In this document: piece by piece, positions 30,888 through 41,030 of the stretch
How the letters are laid out: every line of letters starts with the position of its first letter
How positions within the stretch are numbered: position 1 is the stretch's first letter
Source of the DNA: Pelagibius sp028280305
GTDB taxonomy: Bacteria; Pseudomonadota; Alphaproteobacteria; Kiloniellales; Kiloniellaceae
DNA length: 64,000 nt
Reading direction: 5' to 3' (one strand)
NCBI RefSeq assembly: GCF_965233615.1
Contig: NZ_OZ247495.1
Notes under the pieces: model-generated
What the model was told of the DNA's origin: nothing
The model's database searches: none
The model's input: the letters and a program-made list of their open reading frames with translations, nothing else
Made by a program: the position numbers and the translations under genes

Positions 30888-31766
30888 TCAGCCCGGAAAG
30901 CTGCGGCCGTCCAGGGTCAGCAGCGGGCCATAAAGCTCCGGACGTCTGTCCCTGAACAGGCCCCAGGAGGCGCGCCGGGCCTGGAGCGCGTCCAGATCGA
31001 AGCTGGCGGTGAGAACCGCGCGATGGCTTTCGTCGGCCTCCGCCACCTTGGCGCCGGTCTGATCGGTGATGAAAGAGGAGCCGTAGAAAGTGACGCCCGT
31101 GGCCTCGCCTTCTTCCCGCCCGATGCGGTTGGAGGCGACCAGCGGGACCAGATTGGCGGCGGCGTGGCCTTGCATGGTGCGCTGCCAGTGATCGCGGGAG
31201 TGGATCGTCGGGTCCTGCGGCTCGCTGCCGATGGCGGTCGGATAGAAAAGGATTTCCGCCCCCATCACCGCCATCGCCCGGGCGCATTCCGGGAACCATT
31301 GATCCCAGCATATGCCGACGCCGAGGGTGCCGTAGCGGGTCGGCCAGACGCGAAAGCCGCTGTCACCCGGATTGAAATAAAACTTTTCCTGATAGCCCGG
31401 CCCGTCGGGAATGTGCGACTTGCGGTAGACGCCCAGAGTGCTCCCGTCGGCGTCGATCATGGCCAGCGAATTGTAGTAGGCGTTGTTGGCGCGCTCGAAA
31501 AAACTGACCGGCAGAACGACGCCGAGTTCCCGCGCCAGCGCCGACATCTTCGCCAGTACCGGGTGGTCTTGTGTCGGGTGGGCGAGGGCGAAGTGTTCCT
31601 GCTTCTGATCGACACAGAAGTAGGGTGTCTCGAAGAGCTCCTGGATGAGGACGACCTGGGCGCCCAGGCCTGCAGCTTCGCGCACCAGGGCTTCCGCCTC
31701 TGCCACGTTGGCTTCGCGGTTCCAACTGCAGGCCATCTGCGTGGCGGCGACGGTCACCTGGCGCAT
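30888..31766 (-). CDS. aguB: N-carbamoylputrescine amidase
   Basis: 292 residues. Nitrilase-superfamily triad: Glu43 (LIQELFETPYF), Lys116 (VYRKSHIPDG) and Cys153 (GVGICWDQWFPE). The LIQELFETPYFCVDQ and SHIPDGPGYQEKFYF stretches are characteristic of AguB, which cleaves N-carbamoylputrescine to putrescine, CO2 and ammonia in the arginine decarboxylase/agmatine route. The agmatine deiminase AguA is not in the window. It is followed by the GNAT gene five bases on and preceded by the aminotransferase 17 bases away, so one operon. Confidence 0.93.
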   Translation of the reverse strand: MRQVTVAATQMACSWNREANVAEAEALVREAAGLGAQVVLIQELFETPYFCVDQKQEHFALAHPTQDHPVLAKMSALARELGVVLPVSFFERANNAYYNSLAMIDADGSTLGVYRKSHIPDGPGYQEKFYFNPGDSGFRVWPTRYGTLGVGICWDQWFPECARAMAVMGAEILFYPTAIGSEPQDPTIHSRDHWQRTMQGHAAANLVPLVASNRIGREEGEATGVTFYGSSFITDQTGAKVAEADESHRAVLTASFDLDALQARRASWGLFRDRRPELYGPLLTLDGRSFPG

Positions 31767-31783
31767 GGGGCCTCTCCTTTACC

Positions 31784-33166
31784 TCACTTGATGTTCAGAT
31801 CGGCGGCCGTCCGGTCGAGCGCGAGGCGCAGACGCTTCACCAACTCGTCGGCCTCGTCGCGCGTCAGGATCAGCGGCGGCGCCACCACCATGGTGTCGCC
31901 AACCGCGCGGGAGACGACGCCGATCTTTACGCAGTGATCCCGGCAGAGCGTGCCGGCGCGGCCTTTGGGATTGAAGCGGCCGCGGCTTGCCTTGTCGCAG
32001 ACCAACTCGACGGCGCCAATGAAACCCACGCCGCGCACTTCGCCGACCAAAGGGTGATCGGCAAGGCCGGCCATCTGCTGCTGCAAATAGGGGCCGGTGT
32101 CGTCATGCACCCGCTCGACCAGCTTTTCCTCTTCCATGATGGCGATGTTCTCGAGCGCCACGGCACAGGCGACCGGATGGCCGGAATAGGTGAAACCGTG
32201 GGCGAACTCACCGCCCTCCGACCACAGCATCTCGGCGACCCGCTCGCCGACCATCACGGCGGAGAGCGGCAGGTAGCCGGAGGTGATGCCCTTGGCCAGG
32301 GTCATCATGTCCGGTTCGATGTCATAAAGGTTACTGCCGAACCAATGGCCGGTGCGCCCGAAGCCGCAGATCACCTCGTCGGCGATCAAAAGGATGTCGT
32401 GGGCTTTGCAGATGCGCTGCACCTCCGGCCAATAGGTTTCCGGCGGAATGATGACCCCGCCGGCCCCCTGGATCGGCTCGCCGATGAAGGCGGCCACGGT
32501 CTCCGGCCCCAGTTCCTGGATCTTGTCTTCGACGGCTTTTGCCGCGGCGAGGCCGAGTTCCGCCGGGGACAGATCGCCGCCTTCGCCGAACCAATAGGGC
32601 TGGCGCACGTGATGAAAGCCGGGCAGGGGCAGGCCGTCCAGGTCGTGCATCGGTTGCATGCCGCCCAGGCTGGCCGCGGCCATGGTGCTGCCGTGATAGC
32701 CGTTGTGGCGGCTGATGATGTTGCGCCGCTCCGGTTGGCCGGCCAGGGCCCAGTAGCGCCGGACCATGCGGGCGATGGTGTCGTTGGCTTCCGAGCCGGA
32801 GGAGGCGTAGAAGACCCGGTTCAGTCCCTCGGGAGTCAGGGCGGCGAGCTTCTCCGAAAGCTCGATGGAGGGCGGCGTCGCGGACTTGAAGAAGGTGTTG
32901 TAGTAAGGCAGCGCCTGCATCTGTTCGTAGGCCGCCTTGGCGAGGCGCTCGCGGCCGTAGCCGACATTCACGCACCACAGGCCGGACATGCCGTCGAGGA
33001 TGCGGGCGCCTTCGGAATCCTCCAGCCAGACGCCCTCGGCCTTGGTGATAATGCGGCTGCCACCCTCCTCGGCCAGGCCTTTGAAGTCGGTGAAGGGATG
33101 CAGGTGGTGGCGGGTATCGGCGGCGCGCCAGACGGCGGTGGAATTGCGGATGGTTTGGGCGGTCAT
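31784..33166 (-). CDS. spuC: Class III aminotransferase, putrescine-pyruvate type (SpuC-like)
   Basis: 460 residues, full length. PLP lysine is Lys292 (LAKGITSGYLP); Asp263 in IADEVICGFGRTG contacts the PLP nitrogen; SSGSEANDT binds phosphate. The pattern HHLHPFTDFKGLAEEGG near the N-terminus is typical of SpuC and related omega-aminotransferases, which move the amino group of putrescine or similar omega-amines to pyruvate, giving 4-aminobutanal. This would feed the PuuC-like dehydrogenase. Pyruvate as acceptor is inferred from family. Confidence 0.9.
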   Translation of the reverse strand: MTAQTIRNSTAVWRAADTRHHLHPFTDFKGLAEEGGSRIITKAEGVWLEDSEGARILDGMSGLWCVNVGYGRERLAKAAYEQMQALPYYNTFFKSATPPSIELSEKLAALTPEGLNRVFYASSGSEANDTIARMVRRYWALAGQPERRNIISRHNGYHGSTMAAASLGGMQPMHDLDGLPLPGFHHVRQPYWFGEGGDLSPAELGLAAAKAVEDKIQELGPETVAAFIGEPIQGAGGVIIPPETYWPEVQRICKAHDILLIADEVICGFGRTGHWFGSNLYDIEPDMMTLAKGITSGYLPLSAVMVGERVAEMLWSEGGEFAHGFTYSGHPVACAVALENIAIMEEEKLVERVHDDTGPYLQQQMAGLADHPLVGEVRGVGFIGAVELVCDKASRGRFNPKGRAGTLCRDHCVKIGVVSRAVGDTMVVAPPLILTRDEADELVKRLRLALDRTAADLNIK

Positions 33167-33409
33167 GGATTCAATCCTGTCGGTGTCGCAAGAAAAGGAA
33201 GGGGTTCCTCGTTCCCCTTTCGGGGGCTCGCAGACTAGGGATTGAATCCGATCCGGGCGCAGTTCAGCAGCAGTTCGGCCCAGCGGCAGGGCAAAGAAGC
33301 AGTGCCGCGGCCGGCAGCGTCCGCATAAAGAACATCAGGAAGTCGATCTGGTTTCTGCATTCCAGCAGCCCGCTTCTGTTCTTTGTTGATCCGACAGATC
33401 GATCAAGGA

Positions 33410-34759
33410 CTATACGTTTAGCAGAAGGTGTTCGCGTTCCCAAGACGAGATCACCTGCTGATAGGCGTCCAGTTCCTCGTATTTCACCAGGGTCACCGCC
33501 TGAATGAAGAGGGCGCCCAGCACCGGCTTCAGGGCCTTGGTCGCGTTGAAGCGCTCCAAAGCATCGTAGAGGGTGCGCGGCAGGGTGCGGGCGAGGCGGT
33601 AGGCGCTGCCCTCGATCGGCTGGCGCGGCTTCAGGTTCTCGGTCATACCCAGGTAACCACAGGCCAGGGAGGCGGCGATCGCCAGGTAGGGATTGGCATC
33701 GGCGCCGGCGAGGCGGTTCTCGACGCGGCGGTTTTCGGGCCCGGAGTTGGGCACGCGCAGTCCCACGGTGCGGTTATCATAGCCCCAGTGGGTGTTGATC
33801 GGGGCATCATAGTCCGGCATCAGCCGGCGGTAGCTGTTCACATTAGGGGCCAGCAGGGGCATGACGGCGGGTAGATAGCGCTGCAGGCCGGCAATGTGCT
33901 TGCGGAACAGGGCGGTATCCTTGCCGCCCTTGGTGGCGAAGAGATTGCGGCCGGTCTTGGCGTCGAGCACGCTTTGGTGAACGTGCATGGAACTGCCGGG
34001 CTGGCCCTGCATCGGCTTCGCCATGAAGGTGGCGTAGACCTTGCCGCGCAGCCCCGCTTCGCGCACGGCGCGCTTGAACAGAAAGGCCTGGTCGGCCAGC
34101 AGCAGCGCGTCGCCGTGATTGAAGTTCATCTCCATCTGCGCCGCCCCGCCTTCGTGGGTCAGGGTGTCGATGTCGATGTTCATCGCTTCGCAGAAGTCAT
34201 AGACCTCTTCGAAAATCGGGTCGAATTCGTTCACGGCGTCCAGGCCGTAGGCTTGGCGGCTGGTCTCGCGCCGGCCGGAGCGGCCGATCGGCGGCTCCAG
34301 CGGATAGTCCGGGTCGGTGTTCACGTCGACCAGGAAGAACTCCAGTTCCGGCGCGACGGTGGGCCGCCAGCCCCGCTCGGCATAAAGCTCCAGCACCTGT
34401 TTCAGGATGCGGCGGGGGGCGATCTCCACCGGATCGTGGCTGAAGTGGAAGGCGTCACAGATCACCTGGGCCGTCGGTTCCTCGTACCAGGGCACGATGC
34501 GGATGGTCTCGGCATCGGGGGTCAGATAGACGTCCTTGGTGGCGGCGCTGACCACCGAACTGGGGTCTTCGGGATAGTCACCGTTGACCGTCTGGACGAA
34601 AACATCCTCCGGTATGCGCAAGCCGCGCTGACGCATGCCTTCCAGGAACTTCTTGGCCGGCAGGATCTTGCCGCGGGCGATACCGGCCATGTCCGGGACA
34701 AGGCATTCGACCTCGTCGATTCTGTTTTCCTTCAGAAAGGCTTCGATGGCGGAGCTCAT
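33410..34759 (-). CDS. puuA: Glutamine synthetase family, gamma-glutamylputrescine synthetase-like (PuuA)
   Basis: 449 residues, shorter than GlnA. Catalytic-domain signs: APELEFFLVDVN (metal-binding Glu), MEMNFNHGDAL, ATFMAKPMQGQPGSSMHVH (His of the glutamate site) and the adenylate-site region NRRVENRLAGADANPYLA. The adenylylation tyrosine region of GlnA is absent. This pattern fits PuuA/SpuI, which ligate glutamate to putrescine with ATP. 243 bases separate it from the aminotransferase gene on the same strand, so it may be driven by its own promoter. Completes a putrescine-handling set with spuC and puuC. Confidence 0.88.
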   Translation of the reverse strand: MSSAIEAFLKENRIDEVECLVPDMAGIARGKILPAKKFLEGMRQRGLRIPEDVFVQTVNGDYPEDPSSVVSAATKDVYLTPDAETIRIVPWYEEPTAQVICDAFHFSHDPVEIAPRRILKQVLELYAERGWRPTVAPELEFFLVDVNTDPDYPLEPPIGRSGRRETSRQAYGLDAVNEFDPIFEEVYDFCEAMNIDIDTLTHEGGAAQMEMNFNHGDALLLADQAFLFKRAVREAGLRGKVYATFMAKPMQGQPGSSMHVHQSVLDAKTGRNLFATKGGKDTALFRKHIAGLQRYLPAVMPLLAPNVNSYRRLMPDYDAPINTHWGYDNRTVGLRVPNSGPENRRVENRLAGADANPYLAIAASLACGYLGMTENLKPRQPIEGSAYRLARTLPRTLYDALERFNATKALKPVLGALFIQAVTLVKYEELDAYQQVISSWEREHLLLNV

Positions 34760-34868
34760 AAATCACCTGCGCGTTGATGTGGGCAAAGCGCTAGCACGGC
34801 CCTCGCGCGGCTGGCAAGCGGGCTAGCCGGTGTCGCGGCGGGCTGTGAGGGGGCAGGAACAGGCCTTT

Positions 34869-35810
34869 TCAGTCCCGCCCGAGCAGTTCGTAGAGGGCGA
34901 CGGCGGCGGCGTTGGAGATATTGAGCGCCTGGATCGGCGCCCGGGTTGGCAGCTTAACCAGAAGATCACAGCGCTCCCGGGTCAGGCGCCGCAGACCGGA
35001 ACCCTCAGCCCCCAGAACCAGGGCGACGGCCTCGGCCGGGCGGCTCCCGGCCAGGCTTTGGCCCGCTTCGCCGGCCAGGCCCCAGCACCAGTAGCCGGCC
35101 TCCTTCAGGCTGTCCAGGGTCCGCGCCAGGTTGGTCACCTTGATATAGGGGACGACCTCCAGGGCGCCGGAAGCGGACTTGGCCAGGGTGCCGCTCTCCT
35201 CCGGGGCACCCTTGTCCAGGGCCACCACCGCCTGGGCCCCGAAAGCGGCGGCTGACCGCAGCACGGCGCCGACGTTGTGGGGGTCGGTCACCTGATCCAG
35301 CAGCAGGATGACCCGCCGGGCGGGCGGCGCCCCGGCCTCCATCTCAGTCCCCGCTGCGCCCTCGGGTTCAGCCTTTGGCGCGGCAAGCGGGGCGATTGCG
35401 ATATCCTCGATCGCCGGCTGCTCCAGGGGCGCGGCGCGCGCCGCGAGACCCTGGTGTACCGCGCCTTCCGGCAGAAAAGCCTCGATTCCCCGGCGGTCCA
35501 GGGTTTCTGGCGAGAGCCTTTCGTGGCGGGGATCGCGCTCCTGGCGCAACCGCTGGCCCCAGGTCTGGGCCGCCTCGGGACTGAGCAGCAGCCGGTCGAT
35601 GCGGCGGCGCGGGTTGGCCAGGGCGGCGAGGACCGGGTGGACCCCGTAGAGCCAGAGACCGCCCCCGCGGCCGCCCGAATGCCTGCCGTCCCGGGCGCTT
35701 TGGCTGGAGTCGCGGCGGCGTCGGCCAGGGGACTCGGGGCTGCCGGGCCCGCTCTTTTGCGCGGCTTTGCCCGGGCGGTGACCGGAGAGCTTGGTCTTGC
35801 GTTTCGTCAT
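34869..35810 (-). CDS. rlmB: 23S rRNA (guanosine-2'-O)-methyltransferase
   Basis: 313 residues from the ATG at 35810; an in-frame start at 35846 would add MSLLVHRILGLR without support. The first ~70 residues are basic and low in complexity (RRRRDSSQSARDGRHSGGRG). Then comes an RNA-substrate domain (LWLYGVHPVLAALANPRRRI) and the SpoU knot with motif 1 DPHNVGAVLRSAAAFGA, motif 2 LVLGAEGSGLRRLTRERCD and motif 3 LNISNAAAVALYELL. RlmB methylates G2251 in the peptidyl-transferase P loop. Divergent from the tRNA-Tyr gene. Confidence 0.92.
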   Translation of the reverse strand: MTKRKTKLSGHRPGKAAQKSGPGSPESPGRRRRDSSQSARDGRHSGGRGGGLWLYGVHPVLAALANPRRRIDRLLLSPEAAQTWGQRLRQERDPRHERLSPETLDRRGIEAFLPEGAVHQGLAARAAPLEQPAIEDIAIAPLAAPKAEPEGAAGTEMEAGAPPARRVILLLDQVTDPHNVGAVLRSAAAFGAQAVVALDKGAPEESGTLAKSASGALEVVPYIKVTNLARTLDSLKEAGYWCWGLAGEAGQSLAGSRPAEAVALVLGAEGSGLRRLTRERCDLLVKLPTRAPIQALNISNAAAVALYELLGRD

Positions 35811-35975
35811 TCTGAGACCTAATATCCTGTGGACAAGCAGCGACAACCCTCTGCGTTCTTTTCGACCACCCGGTCAAAATGGTCGGAAGGGGCGCTTTTG
35901 CCGTGTTTAGAAGTTGACAGGCTGAATTAAATCAACATATTTCGCAACTCCATCGCACCACCGGTTGCGTCGGCT

Positions 35976-36060
35976 GGAGGGGTGCCCGAGTGGCTAAAGG
36001 GGACGGGCTGTAAACCCGTTGGCTATGCCTACGTTGGTTCGAATCCAACCCCCTCCACCA
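35976..36060 (+). tRNA. tRNA-Tyr (anticodon GTA)
   Basis: 85 bases with encoded CCA and a long variable arm as expected for Tyr. Acceptor GGAGGGG pairs with CCCCTCC; anticodon stem ACGGG/CCCGT with loop CTGTAAA (GTA); T-arm TTGG-TTCGAAT-CCAA. Confidence 0.97.
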
Positions 36061-36114
36061 AGATCCCTTCTGGCGGGATGCGGAGCACGCAATAGGGCGG
36101 GTGCGGGGAGTTTT

Positions 36115-36188
<74 letters not shown>

Positions 36189-36275
36189 GAAAGCGAAGGG
36201 CCCGGCCGGTCGCCGGCCCGGGACAGACCGTAAACTCTTTGACGCGCCTGAGACGACGTTAGGAAATATAAGGTA

Positions 36276-37466
<1,191 letters not shown>

Positions 37467-37572
37467 TACGCAGGTCGTTTGCGGGCGCCCTCGAAAGAAG
37501 GCGTCCGCCGGCGACACTCCGAAGATCCGGCCGTTTCGGCGGTCAGGTCTTCAGGCCGGCCAGCCGGCGCGA

Positions 37573-37648
37573 AGGAGTGTAGCTCAATTGGCAGAGCACC
37601 GGTCTCCAAAACCGGGGGTTGTGGGTTCGAGTCCCTCCACTCCTGCCA
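37573..37648 (+). tRNA. tRNA-Trp (anticodon CCA)
   Basis: 76 bases with encoded CCA and discriminator G. Acceptor AGGAGTG/CACTCCT; anticodon stem CCGGT/ACCGG with loop CTCCAAA (CCA); T-arm GTGGG-TTCGAGT-CCCTC. Sits between tuf and secE. Confidence 0.97.
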
Positions 37649-37711
37649 GCGCAGGCGGCGGTGCAGGCCAAAGTAAGGCGGCTTGCAGGTTAGAAGATAA
37701 GGGAATTTCGG

Positions 37712-37730
37712 ACCGCGCTTTGGGCGCGGT
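37712..37730 (+). terminator. Hairpin between tRNA-Trp and secE
   Basis: Arms ACCGCGC (37712-37718) and GCGCGGT (37724-37730), loop TTTGG, followed only by TTAGG. May be a partial terminator or a tRNA-processing boundary. Confidence 0.4.
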
Positions 37731-37759
37731 TTAGGCGTAGTAGGAAACAGTTCAAGCCG

Positions 37760-37957
37760 ATGGCAATGATCAATCCAGGACAGTTCATTCGCGAAGTGCG
37801 CCAAGAGGTCTCGAAAGTGACCTGGCCGACGCGCAAGGAAACCGTGGTGACCACGATCATGGTGTTCATCATGGTTATCCTGACCGCGATCTTCTTCTTC
37901 CTGGTCGATCAGGTGCTTTCCTTTGGCGTGCAATTCGTCCTCGGGTTGGGGGGCTGA
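37760..37957 (+). CDS. secE: Preprotein translocase subunit SecE
   Basis: 65 residues, the short single-helix form usual in alphaproteobacteria. The amphipathic FIREVRQEVSKVTWPTRKE motif precedes one transmembrane segment (IMVFIMVILTAIFFFLVDQV). SecE clamps the SecY channel in the inner membrane. Four bases before nusG, with which it is normally co-transcribed. Confidence 0.96.
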   Translation: MAMINPGQFIREVRQEVSKVTWPTRKETVVTTIMVFIMVILTAIFFFLVDQVLSFGVQFVLGLGG

Positions 37958-37961
37958 CGTC

Positions 37962-38489
37962 ATGGCGATGCATTGGTATGTGCTGCACGTCTACTCCGGC
38001 TTCGAGAAGAAGGTTGCCGAGGGCATTCACGAGCAGGCCCGCCAGAAGGGTATGGAAGACCTGTTCGAGCAGGTCCTGGTGCCGACCGAAGAGGTGGTGG
38101 AACTGCGCCGCGGCCAGAAGGTCAATGCTGAGCGCAAGTTCTTCCCCGGCTATGTCCTGCTGCGCATGGAACTGACCGACGAGTCCTGGCATCTGGTGAA
38201 GAACACGCCGAAGGTTACCGGCTTTCTCGGCAACCGCCGGCCGACGCCGATTTCCTCGAAAGAGGCGGAGCGGATCCTGCAGCAGGTACAGGAAGGGGTC
38301 GAGCGGCCCAAGCCCTCGATCATCTTCGAGATCGGCGAGCAGGTGCGGGTGGCCGATGGCCCCTTCACCTCCTTCAACGGTCTGGTCGAAGAGGTCGACG
38401 AAGAGCGCGCCCGCCTGAAGGTGGCGGTGTCGATCTTCGGACGGGCGACCCCGGTCGAACTGGAATACTCGCAGGTAGAGAAGCTTTAA
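37962..38489 (+). CDS. nusG: Transcription termination/antitermination factor NusG
   Basis: 175 residues from the ATG at 37962 (MAMHWYVLHVYSGFEKKVAE); an earlier in-frame start lies inside secE. N-terminal NGN domain binds RNA polymerase (FFPGYVLLRMEL); the C-terminal KOW domain (EQVRVADGPFTSFNGLVEEV) binds Rho or ribosomal S10. The stop codon is embedded in a TTAA-N7-TTAA box. Confidence 0.97.
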   Translation: MAMHWYVLHVYSGFEKKVAEGIHEQARQKGMEDLFEQVLVPTEEVVELRRGQKVNAERKFFPGYVLLRMELTDESWHLVKNTPKVTGFLGNRRPTPISSKEAERILQQVQEGVERPKPSIIFEIGEQVRVADGPFTSFNGLVEEVDEERARLKVAVSIFGRATPVELEYSQVEKL

Positions 38490-38500
38490 CGATTTGTTAA
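38486..38500. promoter_or_regulatory. CtrA-like box TTAA-N7-TTAA
   Basis: TTAA (38486-38489), seven bases CGATTTG, TTAA (38497-38500), then CC: the full alphaproteobacterial CtrA consensus. The first half includes the nusG stop codon. It lies about 100 bases upstream of rplK, where a promoter would be expected. Confidence 0.45.
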
Positions 38501-38601
38501 CCATTTGGACAAGACTGTCCGGATCTGCGGGAGGCGCCGCCGCACCAAGTCCACAGGCTGCGCCGTACCGCAAAACCCTATTTGTAAGAAAGGGATAGAA
38601 A

Positions 38602-39030
38602 GTGGCAAAGAAAGTAGCAGGCTTCATTAAGCTGGAGATCCCGGCTGGCCAGGCGAATCCCTCGCCGCCGGTTGGGCCTGCGCTTGGTGCGCGTGGCCTG
38701 AACATCATGGAGTTCTGCAAGGCCTTCAATGCGGCCACGCAGAACATTGAGCAGGGCGCTCCGACACCGGTGGTGATCACCGCCTATTCGGACCGTTCCT
38801 TTTCCTTCGAAACCAAGACCGCCCCGGCGAGCTATTTCCTGCGCAAGGCGGCCAAGGTGTCCAAGGGTTCTTCGGTGCCGAACCGCGACAAGGTCGGCAA
38901 GGTGAGCATGGCCCAGGTCCGGGAGATCGCGGAAGCGAAGATGAAGGATCTGAACGCCAACGATATCGACGCCGCCGCCAAGATCATCATGGGCTCGGCG
39001 CGCTCGATGGGCATCGAGGTGACGGAGTAG
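38602..39030 (+). CDS. rplK: 50S ribosomal protein L11
   Basis: 142 residues from a GTG at 38602, preceded by AGGGATAGAAA. The motif LEIPAGQANPSPPVGPALG is the L11 signature, and PNRDKVGKVSMAQVREIAE plus IMGSARSMGIEV close the RNA-binding domain. Forms the GTPase-associated centre on 23S rRNA. Starts four bases before rplA. Confidence 0.97.
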   Translation: MAKKVAGFIKLEIPAGQANPSPPVGPALGARGLNIMEFCKAFNAATQNIEQGAPTPVVITAYSDRSFSFETKTAPASYFLRKAAKVSKGSSVPNRDKVGKVSMAQVREIAEAKMKDLNANDIDAAAKIIMGSARSMGIEVTE

Positions 39031-39034
39031 GGCC

Positions 39035-39730
39035 ATGGGATCTCAGGGAAAGCGGCTGAAAGCAGCCTACGATGGTATTGACCGCAAAGCGGTTTACGGC
39101 ATCGATGAAGCAGTGAAGATGATCAAGGCCAGTGCCAAGGCCAAGTTCGACGAGACCATCGAGATCTCGATGAACCTGGGCGTCGACCCGCGCCACGCGG
39201 ACCAGAACGTCCGCGGCGTCGTCTCGCTGCCCCACGGCACCGGCAAGTCCGTGAAGGTCGCGGTCTTCGCCAAGGGCCCCAAGGCCGACGAGGCCCGCGA
39301 GGCTGGCGCCGATATCGTCGGCGCCGAGGACCTGGCGGAGAAGATCCAGGGCGGCGACATGGATTTCGACCGCTGCATCGCCACGCCGGACATGATGCCG
39401 GTGGTCGGCCGTCTGGGTAAGGTGCTGGGCCCGCGCGGCCTGATGCCGAACCCGAAGCTGGGCACCGTGACCGCGGACGTGAAGGCCGCCATCGAGGCGG
39501 TCAAGGGCGGCCAGGTTGAATTCCGTGCCGAGAAGGCCGGGATCATCCATGCCGGTGTCGGCAAGGCGAGCTTCGGCGAAGACGCGCTGGTCGAGAATGT
39601 GAAAGCCTTTGTCGAGGCGATCTCTCGCGCCAAGCCGAGCGGCGCCAAGGGAACCTACATCAAGCGTATTGCTCTCTCGTCCACCATGGGCCCGGGGCTG
39701 CGCGTCGAATTGGGCAGCATCCAGGCCTGA
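39035..39730 (+). CDS. rplA: 50S ribosomal protein L1
   Basis: 231 residues; DETIEISMNLGVDPRHADQN and LMPNPKLGTVT are L1 signatures. It builds the mobile L1 stalk and in many bacteria represses the rplKA message. The stop is inside a hairpin CCAGGCC-TGA-GGCCTGG. Confidence 0.97.
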   Translation: MGSQGKRLKAAYDGIDRKAVYGIDEAVKMIKASAKAKFDETIEISMNLGVDPRHADQNVRGVVSLPHGTGKSVKVAVFAKGPKADEAREAGADIVGAEDLAEKIQGGDMDFDRCIATPDMMPVVGRLGKVLGPRGLMPNPKLGTVTADVKAAIEAVKGGQVEFRAEKAGIIHAGVGKASFGEDALVENVKAFVEAISRAKPSGAKGTYIKRIALSSTMGPGLRVELGSIQA

Positions 39731-40059
39731 GGCCTGGTCTGCCGGAACGGGATTTTCAGCCAGGGGTCTTTAAGCCCTGGCTGAAAGTGGGGCGGCAGCG
39801 GTGCTGCCGGCCCAACCTGTCCGAGACTGCAGGTGTCGGTCGCGGAAAGCTCCGATGAAGGAGTGATCCGGGACCGGTTTAAGCCATCCGGGCCTGCATA
39901 GACGGGAGGAAAGGGTTTCGCGGCTCCCTTTATGGGAGCCGAGAGGCTTGAACTTCCGGGACAGGCGAGCCGGATCACCGGAGCCTAAAGCCGGTGGTCC
40001 TCGTTGAAACCGGAAGGACCGCAATCCTGCGGTCCGACCAAGTAGAGCGGAAGTGACTC
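39731..40059 (+). promoter_or_regulatory. Structured rplJ (L10) leader
   Basis: 329 bases without a gene, packed with perfect stems: TTTCAGCCAGGG/CCCTGGCTGAAA (39754-39765/39775-39786), CGGCAGC/GCTGCCG (39793/39803), CGGCTCCC/GGGAGCCG (39921/39934) and GGACCGCA/TGCGGTCC (40016/40028). This is the place where the L10-L12 complex binds its own mRNA leader in bacteria. Confidence 0.7.
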
Positions 40060-40578
40060 GTGGACCGATCTCAGAAAGAAGAGCTGGTCGCCAGTCTGCA
40101 CAGCACGTTCAGTGAGACGACCCTGGTCGTTGTCACCCAACAGAGTGGGATGACAGTGGCCGAGGCATCGTCTCTCCGGCGTCAGATGTTGGAGGCGGGT
40201 GCCAGCTACAAGGTGACCAAGAATCGGCTCACGCGTCTTGCCCTTGAGGGTACTCAGTTCGAAGCACTGAAAGACATGTTCACCGGACCGACGGCGATTG
40301 CCGTTTCGGAAGATCCGGTGGCGGCTGCGAAAGTCTGCGTGGAGTTCGCAAAGAAGAACGACAAGCTGACGATCATCGGCGGTGCAATGGGGGCGACCAT
40401 GCTTGATCCCAACGGGATCAAGGCATTGGCAACCCTGCCGTCGCTCGATGAGCTGCGCGGCAAGCTGATCGGTGTTCTGCAGGCCCCGGCCACCAAGGTG
40501 GCAGGTGTGGTGCAGGCGCCGGCTGCTCAGCTGGCCCGCGTATTCAGTGCCTACGGCTCCAAGGGAGAGGCCGCGTAA
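40060..40578 (+). CDS. rplJ: 50S ribosomal protein L10
   Basis: 172 residues from a GTG at 40060 (MDRSQKEELVASLHSTFSET). VTKNRLTRLALEGT and FTGPTAIAVSEDP are typical. L10 anchors L7/L12 dimers to the stalk base; the long structured leader before it fits autoregulation. 43 bases to rplL. Confidence 0.96.
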   Translation: MDRSQKEELVASLHSTFSETTLVVVTQQSGMTVAEASSLRRQMLEAGASYKVTKNRLTRLALEGTQFEALKDMFTGPTAIAVSEDPVAAAKVCVEFAKKNDKLTIIGGAMGATMLDPNGIKALATLPSLDELRGKLIGVLQAPATKVAGVVQAPAAQLARVFSAYGSKGEAA

Positions 40579-40621
40579 GCCTCGTCACGCACGAGAGTTC
40601 AAGCCTAGGAGAAAGTAAGAA

Positions 40622-40999
40622 ATGGCTGATTTGGATAAGTTGGTTGAAGAGCTGTCGAAGCTGACCGTCATCGAGGCGGCCGAGCTGGCGACCAAGCTGG
40701 AAGAAAGCTGGGGCGTTTCCGCCGCAGCGCCGGTCGCTGTTGCGGCTGCTGCGGCTCCGGCCGACGGCGGTGGCGCGGCTGCCGAGCAGACTGAATTCGA
40801 CGTCGTTCTGGCCGCTGCCGGCGACAAGAAGATCAATGTCATCAAAGAGGTCCGGCAGATCACCGGACTGGGCCTGAAAGAGGCCAAGGACATGGTCGAG
40901 TCCGCACCGAAGGCGGTGAAGGAAGGCGTCGGCAAAGAAGAAGCCGAAGAGCTCAAGAAGAAGCTCGAAGAGGCGGGTGCGTCGGTCGAGCTCAAGTAG
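40622..40999 (+). CDS. rplL: 50S ribosomal protein L7/L12
   Basis: 125 residues: N-terminal dimerisation helix (LVEELSKLTVIEAAELATKL), alanine-rich hinge (about 38-56), and the globular domain with EFDVVLAAAGDKKINVIKEV and GLGLKEAKDMVESAP. Recruits translation factors. Followed by paired hairpins before rpoB. Confidence 0.97.
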   Translation: MADLDKLVEELSKLTVIEAAELATKLEESWGVSAAAPVAVAAAAAPADGGGAAAEQTEFDVVLAAAGDKKINVIKEVRQITGLGLKEAKDMVESAPKAVKEGVGKEEAEELKKKLEEAGASVELK

Positions 41000-41030
41000 C
41001 TTGCCGGTACGCCAATGCAGAGTAACCGGC

